A stretch of 16,896 bases of DNA from Puia dinghuensis (GCA_026224995.1 JAMFRX010000200.1:1-16896), one strand, 5' to 3'; shown: positions 7,533 through 15,699, counted from the stretch's first letter. The notes: generated by a model from the letters alone, not told the origin. A program made the numbers and translations.

Positions 7533-8009
7533 ATGAACACTATTGCAGAAAAAGTCGTAAATGCCGAAAACTATGTAACAAAGAACGAAATGAACGCCCT
7601 CACTTCCGGGTACAAACAGGAAAGATGGGCGGGTAATTCCGATCGCCTGGGCAGGGCTGATTCTCTGAGCATCTGGTATACTGTAGAAGAGCTCGAAAAT
7701 TTTCTGGACCAGGTCAAAGCAAATGGCGGCAACGGTGTTCGTATCCATTTCGGTGTTTTCCCTGAAGGTTACCGCAAACCCGAGCTCGAAGGCATGCAGA
7801 CCGTGGTATTGGTTGCAAACCGCAGTAAGGACGGATCACTTGAAAATGCCAAAGAGCTTTTGGTAAATAATAACGGCCGGCCTGAGATCCTTGCTATGGA
7901 CGGACCGATCCCATGCCCTCCCTTCTGCGGCATCGGAGTTGGGACTAAGGCCACTTCCCTTGGTACACCCACCCTCATTATCCGCGATGACAGCATGGAA
8001 GTAATTTAG
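7533..8009 (+). CDS. Conserved hypothetical protein (158 aa)
   Basis: I recognise the look of this protein from Bacteroidota genomes but know no function for it. It is 158 residues, with no signal peptide or membrane segment. The middle part shows alternating strand and helix: a Trp-containing segment SIWYTVEELENFLDQV followed by GVRIHFGVFPEG and then TVVLVANRSKDG. The C-terminal part has a Pro/Cys patch, Cys128-Pro-Pro-Phe-Cys132-Gly, that might bind a metal or form a disulfide. The start ATG 7533 is the first in frame and fits the composition. A perfect hairpin separates it from the 7TM/kinase/regulator genes in the same direction, so it may be an independently ended transcript or the head of that operon. 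Confidence 0.85.
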   Translation: MNTIAEKVVNAENYVTKNEMNALTSGYKQERWAGNSDRLGRADSLSIWYTVEELENFLDQVKANGGNGVRIHFGVFPEGYRKPELEGMQTVVLVANRSKDGSLENAKELLVNNNGRPEILAMDGPIPCPPFCGIGVGTKATSLGTPTLIIRDDSMEVI

Positions 8010-8036
8010 TTTTTTAGTCATATCCGCGCTTAATTT

Positions 8037-8070
8037 ATAATGCCCTTTCGCAGACGCGAAAGGGCATTAT
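8037..8070 (+). terminator. Perfect 15-bp hairpin after the 158-aa protein gene
   Basis: ATAATGCCCTTTCGC (8037-8051) and GCGAAAGGGCATTAT (8056-8070) are perfect reverse complements around a 4-nt AGAC loop. It lies 27 bp after the stop at 8009 and 38 bp before the next start. No T-tract follows on either strand, apart from the T/A-rich stem base. It may therefore be a weak terminator, an RNA 3'-end stabiliser or an attenuating element that lowers expression of the downstream genes. Confidence 0.6.
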
Positions 8071-8108
8071 GCTATGAATAAAACAAAATATCGGTTATCT
8101 TGCTGCCA

Positions 8109-8789
8109 ATGATCAGATCTTACATCGTAGGCAATCTATATTACTTTTCACCGATCTTCGCAGCGATAGCCTTTTTTGCAAGCTTGACCATTTTAGTATT
8201 CCCCAATGGCGCTCAACGCTATTTGAAGATCTTTTCCCTATTTCTTCTGGTAAATCTCGTCGTTGAGGCGATTTCCGGCTATCAGGCCAAGCATCTGATC
8301 AACAACCTGTTTTTTGTCAATTTCGTCACCGTGCTCGATTTCGCATTTTATCTCTACCTGGTGCGTGAGATCATCCGAAGACCCAAAGCAAAAAAGGTTC
8401 TTTTATATTGCCTCATCATCTATCCGGCGATCTTTCTAATAAATGTTATGCTGATCCAGGGGTCGGTTGTTTTCCATTCTATGACCTATGCCCTGGGCTG
8501 CCTGCTGATAGTCGTTTCCTGCGTCTATTATTTCTGGGAACTGTTTCAGCAAACCTATTCCGTCAATCTCGGCCGGCAACCGGGTTTTTGGATCTGCTCA
8601 GGTTTATTGTTCTTTTATACCTGTACCTTCCCCCTCTATGGCGCCACCAATTTATTGAATCGCCTGCCTAAAGTAATTCTTGCGAATCTCCTCATCATAT
8701 TGGTCCTATTGAATATCTTGCTATATTTATCTTTCACCATTGCCTTTTTATGTCGGCTCAAAACCAGGAATTCTATGTCATCCTATTGA
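8109..8789 (+). CDS. Seven-helix integral membrane protein of unknown function
   Basis: This 226-residue protein is almost entirely hydrophobic. Seven candidate membrane helices can be counted at about residues 10-31, 39-56, 64-88, 96-117, 125-146, 160-183 and 189-215, with a short basic C-terminus. No enzymatic motif is visible and I do not recognise a named family. The start is ATG 8109; a TTG three codons earlier (8100) is possible. The end of the gene overlaps the histidine kinase start by 40 bp, which implies a shared transcript and probable translational coupling. From this context I infer a sensory or accessory role for the kinase, which itself has hardly any input region. It could also be a transport or lipid-modifying protein. 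Confidence 0.8.
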   Translation: MIRSYIVGNLYYFSPIFAAIAFFASLTILVFPNGAQRYLKIFSLFLLVNLVVEAISGYQAKHLINNLFFVNFVTVLDFAFYLYLVREIIRRPKAKKVLLYCLIIYPAIFLINVMLIQGSVVFHSMTYALGCLLIVVSCVYYFWELFQQTYSVNLGRQPGFWICSGLLFFYTCTFPLYGATNLLNRLPKVILANLLIILVLLNILLYLSFTIAFLCRLKTRNSMSSY

Positions 8790-9562
8790 CGGCAATCGCA
8801 CTTGCCCTCCTGCTGGTAGGTTTCATTGTTTCTATGCTCTTCTTATACCAACGCCGGCAACACCGACAGGAACAGCAGCTCACCCGAATGAAAGATCAAT
8901 ATCAACAAGAGCTGCTCCGCTCACAGCTGGAGATCCAGGAGACCACTTTCAAAACCATCGCCCAGGAGCTCCACGACAATATCGGCCAGGTCCTCTCCGT
9001 AGTAAAGCTTTCCCTGTCTATCCTTCCCCTGGAAAAAAACCACCAGGCCTACGAAAGCGTTCAGGCCAGCCGGCAAATGCTGAACAAAGTGATCTTCGAC
9101 ATGGGTAATCTCACCAAAAGCATGTTCACAGACCGAATCACCCAGATCGGTTTCGTGGAAGCCATCCGCTTCGACCTGGACAGCATCCAGCGCACCGGCT
9201 TGCTGCAAATCAACTTTTCTGTGGAAGGCGAAGAGTACAAGCTTGAAGATCAACGGTCTATCTTCCTTTTTCGCATGTTCCAGGAAATGATGAACAACAT
9301 TTTAAAACATTCCAAGGCCACTCACGTAAATATTGCGGTTAATTACTCAATTGATAATAAATTTGTTCTGAAAGTTGAGGACAATGGGGTTGGGTTTGAC
9401 GTCGAAAAAAAGCGAACCCAGGCTTCCTCCTCCAGTGGCATCGGCCTGAAAAGTATGACAAACCGTGCCTCCCTTATCGGCGCTCATATCACTGTTAAGA
9501 GTCAACTGGGTAAGGGCACATCGGTAACGGTCGACCTGCCCCTGGAAAAGGAGAACTTATAA
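8750..9562 (+). CDS. Sensor histidine kinase, NarL/DegS-type (HisKA_3)
   Basis: This 270-residue kinase has one N-terminal membrane helix (about residues 8-32) followed by a Gln/Arg-rich coiled-coil linker. A HisKA_3 dimerisation domain carries the phospho-accepting His75 in ELHDNIGQ. The HATPase domain shows the N-box (QEMMNNILKHS, Asn182/Asn183), the G1 box (EDNGVGFD, Asp211) and the G2 box (GIGLKSM). Family members phosphorylate a LuxR-type response regulator, and one follows directly. There is no periplasmic or PAS/GAF sensor domain, so the signal must come through the helix or a partner protein. The ATG at 8750 is chosen because it keeps the membrane helix; it lies inside the preceding gene with a 40-bp overlap. 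Confidence 0.93.
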   Translation: MSAQNQEFYVILLTAIALALLLVGFIVSMLFLYQRRQHRQEQQLTRMKDQYQQELLRSQLEIQETTFKTIAQELHDNIGQVLSVVKLSLSILPLEKNHQAYESVQASRQMLNKVIFDMGNLTKSMFTDRITQIGFVEAIRFDLDSIQRTGLLQINFSVEGEEYKLEDQRSIFLFRMFQEMMNNILKHSKATHVNIAVNYSIDNKFVLKVEDNGVGFDVEKKRTQASSSSGIGLKSMTNRASLIGAHITVKSQLGKGTSVTVDLPLEKENL

Positions 9563-9569
9563 ATTGAAT

Positions 9570-10229
9570 ATGGGAGCAGCAATTAAGAAAATACAGGTAG
9601 GAATTGTTGATGATCACAGTCTCTTGCGAAAAGCGCTGGCAAAGCTGATCGGCTCTTTTGAGAATTATTCCGTCTTGTTCGAAGGCGACAACGGCAACCA
9701 CATCAAGGCCAAGATCACGCAGCACCTCATTCCGGATATCATTATCCTGGACGTCAATATGCCGGATATGGATGGTTATGAAACTGTCCGCTGGCTGCAT
9801 AAGAACTATCCCCAGATAAAAGTGCTGGCCCTCTCCATGTTCAGCGACGAAAACACGATCATCCGCATGCTCCGTCTCGGCGCCAAGGGCTACATCCTGA
9901 AGAACATCGAACCGGAAGAGCTCAAGCTGGCCCTGGATTCCATCATGAAAAAGGATTTCTATCTCTCGGAATATATCTCGGGCAAGATCATCAGCGGCCT
10001 GCACAAAGATCTCGGCAACCCCGAAGACCCTATCGTGCTCAACGACAAGGAAAAGGAATTCCTTCGCCTCGTCTGCTCAGAGCTCTCCTACAAGGACATC
10101 GCGGACAAGATGTTCATCAGCCCCCGCACCGTCGACAATTACCGGAACACCCTGTTCGAAAAGCTAAAGGTCCGCACCCGCGTAGGCCTGGTGATGTTCG
10201 CCATCAAGAACGGCCTCGTGGAGATCTAG
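9570..10229 (+). CDS. LuxR/NarL-family response regulator
   Basis: This is a 219-residue DNA-binding response regulator. The receiver domain (about 6-125) has the acidic pair Asp14-Asp15, the phospho-acceptor Asp61 in IILDVNMP, the switch Ser89 and the conserved Lys111 in GYILKN. A LuxR-type helix-turn-helix follows (about 153-210), with LSYKDIADKMFISPRTVDNY as the recognition region. It is the expected partner of the kinase, whose stop at 9562 lies 7 bp upstream. ATG 9570 is preferred. A TTG at 9564 would add two residues and sits 10 bp after an AAGGAG (9548-9553), so it cannot be excluded. The last 26 bp overlap the end of the transporter gene on the other strand. Confidence 0.93.
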   Translation: MGAAIKKIQVGIVDDHSLLRKALAKLIGSFENYSVLFEGDNGNHIKAKITQHLIPDIIILDVNMPDMDGYETVRWLHKNYPQIKVLALSMFSDENTIIRMLRLGAKGYILKNIEPEELKLALDSIMKKDFYLSEYISGKIISGLHKDLGNPEDPIVLNDKEKEFLRLVCSELSYKDIADKMFISPRTVDNYRNTLFEKLKVRTRVGLVMFAIKNGLVEI

Positions 10230-12534
10230 TCAGGCTCAACAGCAGCACCGGTAAGAATACTAAATTGGTCACCGTCGCGATCACCAGCGTCAGCGACGTC
10301 AGCCACCCCAGCGCCAGGATCCCGCCAAAGTCACTGAAGCAAAAGATCACAAACCCGGCCGTTAGCACCAGCGATGTATAAAGAATGCTGATACCGGTAG
10401 TATTGATGGTATCGATCACCGCCTTCTCGGCGTCTTTTCCCGTATCCTGCTTATAATTCACCAGGAAGCGTATAGTAATATCTATGGCTATCCCCAGCGC
10501 AATGCTGAATACGATCACCGTGGAAGGCCTTAGCCGGACACCGGCCCAGCCCATGATCCCGGCGGTAATGATCAACGGGATCACATTCGGCACCAGGGAG
10601 CAGATCAGAATGCGCACGGACCGGAACAGGAAGAGCATGCATGCGGCGATCAGCAAAAATGCCCATTGTATGCTATCTTTCAATCCCTTGATGATAAAGC
10701 TGCTGCCTTCCAGATAGGTCACGCTGGTGCCCGTGAGCTCCACCCGGTATTTGGAAGAATCGAATAAAGCCGCCGTCTTTTTTTGCAGATCGTCCAGCAC
10801 TAGCGGCAGCCGTCTGCTGCCGATATCCGCCATGTTCACGCTGACCCGTAGCTGTTGCTGGTTGCTGTCCACAAAACTGCGCAGCAGTTGCGACAGGTAG
10901 TCTTTCTTTGCTCCGCCCGCCCCCTTTCCCTCGAAACTCAAATAGGACGACATGAAAGCAAAATCAGTCTGGCTCGGCACGTCATAGCTACTGCTGTCAC
11001 CCCCATAATAAGACTGCCGGGCAAATTTCAACCCTTCAACCAGCGAAAGTGGCCTGGCCATTTCCGGCTGCGAAGCTATATACCTCGACAGCACGTCTAT
11101 GCTGTCCAGCAGCTTCAGCCCGTAGGCCCGCAACCCCTTCCTTCTTTTCGTATCGATCACGATCTCCAGCGGCATCACCCCCTTAAAGTTCTTCTCGAAG
11201 AATTTAAGGTCTGTAAACAGCTTGTCCTTCTGCGGCAGATCGTCTACGATAAAACCCTCCGACCTCAGCCTGAACATGCCCGCCACCGAAAGCGCCACGA
11301 TCAGGAACGTAACGATATACACCGCCCGCCGATGATGCAGGGTCCAGATCTCCAGCCGCTTCAGGACTGCCGCCAGCCACCTGTTCTGCAGGTAAAGCAT
11401 ATGCTTGGGCTTTGGCGCAGGCAGATAGCTCAGGACTACCGGGATCAGGATAAAGGATATAAAGAACAGCAGCATGATGTTGATGCCCGCCACCACCCCA
11501 AACTCATTCAGGATCGCGCTGCGCGTCAACGCAAAAACTCCGAAGCCGATGGCCGCAGTGAGGTTGCAGAAAAGAGTCACTATCCCCATCCGGCCGATCA
11601 TGACGACCAGCGCCTTATGCTTGTCGCCAGTATCCCGGTACGCCGTATGGTACTTGTTCATGAAATAAATGCAGTTAGGGATGCCGATGACTACCACAAG
11701 CGTTGGAGTAAGCGCATTCAGCAGAGTGATCTTATAGCCGAGCAGGTCCATCGTTCCGAAGCTGAAGATCACCCCCGTAACGACTACCGCAAGCGATAGC
11801 AGCATCGTGCTGACACTGCGGAAGAACAACAGCAGGATCAGGCTAAGCATACAAATAGATCCCAGCAGGAACCACTTCGTCTCCATGGCGACCTTGGCCG
11901 CCATCCGTGTACGTATCAGGGGCAGCCCGCTATAGTGCAGCTCCAGCCCGTTCCGGATACCAAAGCTGTCCACCAGCCCTGTGATCCCATTCACCGTCAC
12001 CAGCCGGTTCGCCGAATTCATGACAGCCTTATTGACACTGACAACCGTCAGCCAGGCTCCCGTTTCCCGGTTATATAACAAGCCCTGATAGAAAGGCAGC
12101 CCCAGCAGCACCGCCTTGCTGCTGTCGATCTGCGCCTGGGTGTCCGGATGCGCCGCAAAGATCGAAACGGCTCTCGGCTTTTGCGTCACCGTATCCTTTA
12201 CTAAATTGATGGCGGAAGACACGCCAAGCACCGCATCCACACCCGGTACTTTCTTCAGCGCCTCCGTAAGCGCGACATAGTCAGTAAAAACATCTTTTTG
12301 GAATAGTTTATCCGTCTGAAGACCAATGACCAGCAAATTGCCATCCTCGCCGAATTTCTTCCTGAACTCCTGGTAGGCCTTGTATTTTGGATTGTCAGTG
12401 GGGATGGCGCTGTTGAAGTCATAGCTCAGCTTCACCCGGGACGCCCGGTAAGCCATAAAACCTGTCACCGATAATAACGCTACTAACCAAAACAACCTAA
12501 ATCGTAAAACAAGACGGGCAATGGATTCCCACAT
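10204..12534 (-). CDS. RND superfamily (MMPL-like) transporter
   Basis: This 776-residue inner-membrane protein has two repeats, each with one leading helix, a large periplasmic loop and a cluster of about five helices. That is the architecture of the MMPL/Patched-like RND family, which exports lipids and other hydrophobic compounds. The clusters lie at about residues 220-370 and 610-770. The second half has Asp685 in the GIAIDITIRF helix, in the place expected for the proton-relay acid. The first half has GIPNCIYF with Asn287 there instead. The ATG at 12534 (MWESIARL) is chosen; a TTG 21 bp upstream is less likely. No membrane-fusion protein or outer-membrane channel gene is adjacent, so the substrate is unknown. 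The gene is divergent from recO. Confidence 0.88.
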   Translation of the reverse strand: MWESIARLVLRFRLFWLVALLSVTGFMAYRASRVKLSYDFNSAIPTDNPKYKAYQEFRKKFGEDGNLLVIGLQTDKLFQKDVFTDYVALTEALKKVPGVDAVLGVSSAINLVKDTVTQKPRAVSIFAAHPDTQAQIDSSKAVLLGLPFYQGLLYNRETGAWLTVVSVNKAVMNSANRLVTVNGITGLVDSFGIRNGLELHYSGLPLIRTRMAAKVAMETKWFLLGSICMLSLILLLFFRSVSTMLLSLAVVVTGVIFSFGTMDLLGYKITLLNALTPTLVVVIGIPNCIYFMNKYHTAYRDTGDKHKALVVMIGRMGIVTLFCNLTAAIGFGVFALTRSAILNEFGVVAGINIMLLFFISFILIPVVLSYLPAPKPKHMLYLQNRWLAAVLKRLEIWTLHHRRAVYIVTFLIVALSVAGMFRLRSEGFIVDDLPQKDKLFTDLKFFEKNFKGVMPLEIVIDTKRRKGLRAYGLKLLDSIDVLSRYIASQPEMARPLSLVEGLKFARQSYYGGDSSSYDVPSQTDFAFMSSYLSFEGKGAGGAKKDYLSQLLRSFVDSNQQQLRVSVNMADIGSRRLPLVLDDLQKKTAALFDSSKYRVELTGTSVTYLEGSSFIIKGLKDSIQWAFLLIAACMLFLFRSVRILICSLVPNVIPLIITAGIMGWAGVRLRPSTVIVFSIALGIAIDITIRFLVNYKQDTGKDAEKAVIDTINTTGISILYTSLVLTAGFVIFCFSDFGGILALGWLTSLTLVIATVTNLVFLPVLLLSLTRSPRGRS

Positions 12535-12588
12535 GCAGAAATATTTATTATACAAATAAACGCCAATTTGAGGACTTTTGCCCCTGGT

Positions 12589-13329
12589 ATGGAGCTACAT
12601 AAGACAAAAGGCATCGTTCTGCGCACGGTCAAATACGGCGAAACCAGCCTGATCGTCACCGTCTATACGGAATTATTCGGCCTGCAATCCTACATCGTCA
12701 ATGGCGTTCGTGTCTCCTCCCGCAAAGGCCCTGGCAAGGCTAACCTCTTCCAGCCCGCCGCCATCCTCGACCTCATCGTCTATCACAACGACCTCAAGAA
12801 CCTCCAGCGCATCCGCGAATTCAAATGGGGGGTCCTCTATAAAAACATTTTTTTTGATGTGCTCAGGAACGCCGTCGCCTTATTCATGGTAGAGCTTTTG
12901 CAAAAGTGTATCCGCCAGCCGGAGCCCAACCCCGAGCTCTTCTCATTTATAGAGGACGCCTTCCTGCACCTCGACACCAGCGAAGGACGCGTGCTGGCCA
13001 ACTTCCCGCTTTTCTTTACCCTCCACCTGGCAGGCTTCTTTGGCTTCCGCATCGACGATACCTATAGCGAACGCACCCCCTTCTTCGACCTGCAGGAAGG
13101 GCAGTTCGTCGCCGACCATCCCCAACATCCCTATGTGCTGGAAGATCAGCTCAGCTACCTGACGGCCCTGCTCCTCCGCACCCGCCAGCCGGAAGAGCTC
13201 CGTGAGTTGGCTCTCAACCAGGAGACCCGCCGTCTCCTGATCCAAGCCTACCGTACCTTCTATGCCCTCCACGTACCGGACTTCGGCGAGATGCGAACCC
13301 TGGCGATCCTGCAGACGATCCTCTCCTAG
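12589..13329 (+). CDS. recO: DNA repair protein RecO
   Basis: This 246-residue protein works with RecF and RecR to load RecA onto SSB-coated single-stranded DNA during recombinational repair (established for the family). The N-terminal OB-fold opens with KTKGIVLRTVKYGETSLIV, the family signature, followed by the TELFGLQSYIVNG strand region. The C-terminal part is helical (ELLQKCIRQPEPNPELFSFIE). Only one obvious cysteine pairs with nothing, so the zinc finger of some RecO proteins is absent. ATG 12589 is chosen because the conserved sequence begins at once; a TTG 21 bp upstream is unlikely. The spacing to the divergent transporter start is 54 bp. The gene converges with the amidohydrolase gene, 52 bp away. 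Confidence 0.94.
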   Translation: MELHKTKGIVLRTVKYGETSLIVTVYTELFGLQSYIVNGVRVSSRKGPGKANLFQPAAILDLIVYHNDLKNLQRIREFKWGVLYKNIFFDVLRNAVALFMVELLQKCIRQPEPNPELFSFIEDAFLHLDTSEGRVLANFPLFFTLHLAGFFGFRIDDTYSERTPFFDLQEGQFVADHPQHPYVLEDQLSYLTALLLRTRQPEELRELALNQETRRLLIQAYRTFYALHVPDFGEMRTLAILQTILS

Positions 13330-13381
13330 CCGCACACGCTCCGCCCGAACCACCATTCTCTTCCGCCCAGGCCACCGTCCC

Positions 13382-14542
13382 CTACATCAACCGCTTCACC
13401 CCGGTCCCCGCCGCCAGCCGCCCCCCTTCCAATCCACTCAGCTGCACCACCCCCGGCTTTCTCCCCGGCGCAAAGCTGCCCAGCTCTCCATCCAGCCCCA
13501 GTGCCTTGGCCCCATTGCTGGTAGCCCACCGCAGCAGGGTAGGAGTGTCCAGCCACGCAAAAGCGCCCTGCAGCGTCTTCAGCTCATCCAGGATGCTCAA
13601 CCCCCGATTCGACGCCAGGCTGTCCGTCCCTATGACTAGCCTGCAGCCATGGCGCACCAGTCCATCTACGTCCGGAAGCTGTCCGCCGATATAAAGATTC
13701 GCATTGGGACATAAGCAGAAATATAGCTCCCTCCCCTTAGCCGCTTGTAGATCCTCCTCCCTTGTAGCCACATTATGTACCAGTATCATCGCCTGCTCCG
13801 GCCGGAAATAACCCAAACAGCTCTCCAGGCTCCTCTTCCCGGTGCCTTTGAAAAAAGACACATCCAATCCCAGCAGCTCATAAAGCCGCAGAAAATCGCC
13901 CCTCCCCGTCAGAAAAAAGACATTCTCCTCCTCGCTCTCCTGGCTATGCATCGTCAGCACCCGGCCCTCGCCCTGCGCGGCTATCAGCCGGAACAAAGCC
14001 GGCGATACCGAATAAGGCGCATGCGGCACAATAGCGCTGTTCCCGCCAAATTCCTGGCAGATAGCCATACTCTGCTCAAAGCGCATCGCCGCCGCCTGCT
14101 CGACAAAGCCAATGGTCTCGACGAAATTGTAATACCGAAGCCGCCCCTTTCGCTTCTGTTCCAGCGTGTCGGCCGTATTGCAGATGTCTCCCACCGCCAC
14201 GATGCCATTCTCCAGCATCTCCTGCTCCGCGTCCGCTATGGCCGCCCGCACCAGGCTGGCCTCCGCCGCCTGCCCCCTATGTCTGATCACTGTGGATAGG
14301 AAATCTACCAGCCCCGTCCGCTCGGGTATCACCCCCCTCAGATGCGAGAGCTCCAGATGGCAATGACAGTTCACGAATCCCGGGCTCAGCAGCCCCGGGT
14401 AATAATCGATATCCTCCCCCGCCTCCGCGGCTGGGAGGATATCCTGCACGGAGCCGTCAGTGGTGGTGATCAGCACGCTATCGGGCTCAGCCAGCTTCTC
14501 GCCCGTAAATAAATAATCGGCTTTGAATTTTCGGTAAGTCAT
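13382..14542 (-). CDS. Amidohydrolase-superfamily deaminase/hydrolase
   Basis: This 386-residue metal-dependent hydrolase has the TIM-barrel amidohydrolase signatures of the cytosine/SAH/aminofutalosine deaminase group. They are the metal pair His60/His62 in GFVNCHCHLELSHL, His174 in HAPYS, His199-x-x-Glu202 (metal His and catalytic Glu), His256 in LVHNV and Asp307 in GTDSLAS. A small beta domain surrounds the barrel at both ends. The HAPYS and HxxE motifs favour an aminated purine or pyrimidine nucleoside-type substrate. Aminodeoxyfutalosine (menaquinone synthesis), methylthioadenosine or guanine are candidates, but the sequence alone does not decide. ATG 14542 is chosen over a longer TTG start. 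The gene is divergent from prfA with 48 bp between the starts. Confidence 0.85.
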   Translation of the reverse strand: MTYRKFKADYLFTGEKLAEPDSVLITTTDGSVQDILPAAEAGEDIDYYPGLLSPGFVNCHCHLELSHLRGVIPERTGLVDFLSTVIRHRGQAAEASLVRAAIADAEQEMLENGIVAVGDICNTADTLEQKRKGRLRYYNFVETIGFVEQAAAMRFEQSMAICQEFGGNSAIVPHAPYSVSPALFRLIAAQGEGRVLTMHSQESEEENVFFLTGRGDFLRLYELLGLDVSFFKGTGKRSLESCLGYFRPEQAMILVHNVATREEDLQAAKGRELYFCLCPNANLYIGGQLPDVDGLVRHGCRLVIGTDSLASNRGLSILDELKTLQGAFAWLDTPTLLRWATSNGAKALGLDGELGSFAPGRKPGVVQLSGLEGGRLAAGTGVKRLM

Positions 14543-14553
14543 TCCCAAACGTT

Positions 14554-14561
14554 TAATTTTG
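14554..14561 (+). promoter_or_regulatory. -7 promoter box of prfA
   Basis: TAATTTTG is an exact match to the Bacteroidota TAnnTTTG -7 element. It lies in the 48-bp divergent gap and would start transcription roughly 20 bp before the prfA ATG. A TTTG at 14522-14525 is somewhat too far upstream (28 bp) to be a good -33 element. Confidence 0.5.
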
Positions 14562-14590
14562 CGGTCCGCCACGTTAAAAGTACCGAAGAT

Positions 14591-15655
14591 ATGTTAGACA
14601 GATTTGATGCAATAAGGGCCCGTTTCGAAGACCTTGGAGTAGCGCTCAGCAACCCGGAAGTCGTCAGCGATAACCGTAAATTCAGCGCTATGAGCAAGGA
14701 ATACCGGAGTATCGAAAAGATAGTTATCGCCTTTAACCAGTATAAAGACCTCCTGGATACCCTGGAATTCGACAAGGAAGCCCTCAATGGCGATGACCTG
14801 GAATTAAAAGAATTAGCCAAAGCGGAAATTCCTGGCCTGGAAGAGAGGAAACTGCAGATGGAAGCCCATATCCGGCAGCTCTTGATACCCAAAGACCCGC
14901 AGGACGAAAAGAATGCCATCCTGGAGATCCGGGCCGGCACCGGCGGCGACGAAGCCAGCCTCTTCGCCGGCGACCTGCTGCGGATGTACATCAAGTATTG
15001 TGAAAAAAGAGGCTGGAAGACAGCCATCCTCAGCGAAAGCGAAGGCACGGTTGGCGGCTACAAAGAAGTGCAGGTAGAAGTGATCGGCGACGACGTCTAC
15101 GGCACGCTCAAGTTCGAAAGCGGCGTCCATCGCGTCCAGCGCGTTCCCGACACGGAGACCAGCGGCCGCGTCCACACCAGCGCAGCTACCATCGCCGTGA
15201 TGCCGGAAGCGGAAGAAGTAGACTTCGAGCTCAAAGAAAGCGATGTAAAAATGGAGACAGCCCGCAGCGGCGGCGCCGGCGGCCAGAACGTCAATAAAGT
15301 AGAAACAAAAGTGTTCCTCACCCATATCCCTACCGGCGTAGTAGTCGTCTGCCAAACCGAACGCAGCCAGCTCGGCAACAGGGAAAAAGCCATGAATATG
15401 CTGCGCACCAAGCTCTATGAGGAACAGGTCCGCAAGCAGGAAGAAGAGATCTCCCGCCACCGGAAAAGCCTCGTGAGCACCGGCGACCGCAGCGCCAAGA
15501 TCAGGACCTATAACTTCCCCCAGGGACGCGTCACCGACCATCGCATTGGCCTCACCGTTTACAACCTGGACGACGTGCTTAACGGCAATATCCAGGAATT
15601 CCTCGACGCGCTCCAGTTCGCCGAGAACGCGGAGAAGATGGCCCGGCAGAACTAG
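14591..15655 (+). CDS. prfA: Peptide chain release factor 1
   Basis: This 354-residue cytoplasmic translation factor reads UAA and UAG stop codons and triggers peptide release. It shows the N-terminal helical domain, then GTGGDEASLFAGDL. The codon-reading tripeptide Pro186-Asp-Thr188 lies in RVPDTETSGRVHTSAAT (the PxT type of RF1, not the SPF of RF2). The catalytic Gly230-Gly231-Gln232 lies in SGGAGGQNVNKVETKV. The C-terminus has the KIRTYNFPQGRVTDHR block. Gln232 would be methylated by PrmC (family knowledge); no prmC is adjacent. ATG 14591 gives the usual family N-terminus and length. A -7 box sits at 14554-14561. No clear terminator follows the gene directly. Confidence 0.98.
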   Translation: MLDRFDAIRARFEDLGVALSNPEVVSDNRKFSAMSKEYRSIEKIVIAFNQYKDLLDTLEFDKEALNGDDLELKELAKAEIPGLEERKLQMEAHIRQLLIPKDPQDEKNAILEIRAGTGGDEASLFAGDLLRMYIKYCEKRGWKTAILSESEGTVGGYKEVQVEVIGDDVYGTLKFESGVHRVQRVPDTETSGRVHTSAATIAVMPEAEEVDFELKESDVKMETARSGGAGGQNVNKVETKVFLTHIPTGVVVVCQTERSQLGNREKAMNMLRTKLYEEQVRKQEEEISRHRKSLVSTGDRSAKIRTYNFPQGRVTDHRIGLTVYNLDDVLNGNIQEFLDALQFAENAEKMARQN

Positions 15656-15699
15656 CCGTACCCGTACTTGCCGATCTGTACCCGGCCGCCCGCCCCGGC

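Noticed and set aside
10855..11799. A 314-codon plus-strand frame inside the RND transporter gene
   Set aside because: It is low-complexity (Gln, His and Arg rich) and lies opposite a well-supported membrane protein, so it is a shadow frame.
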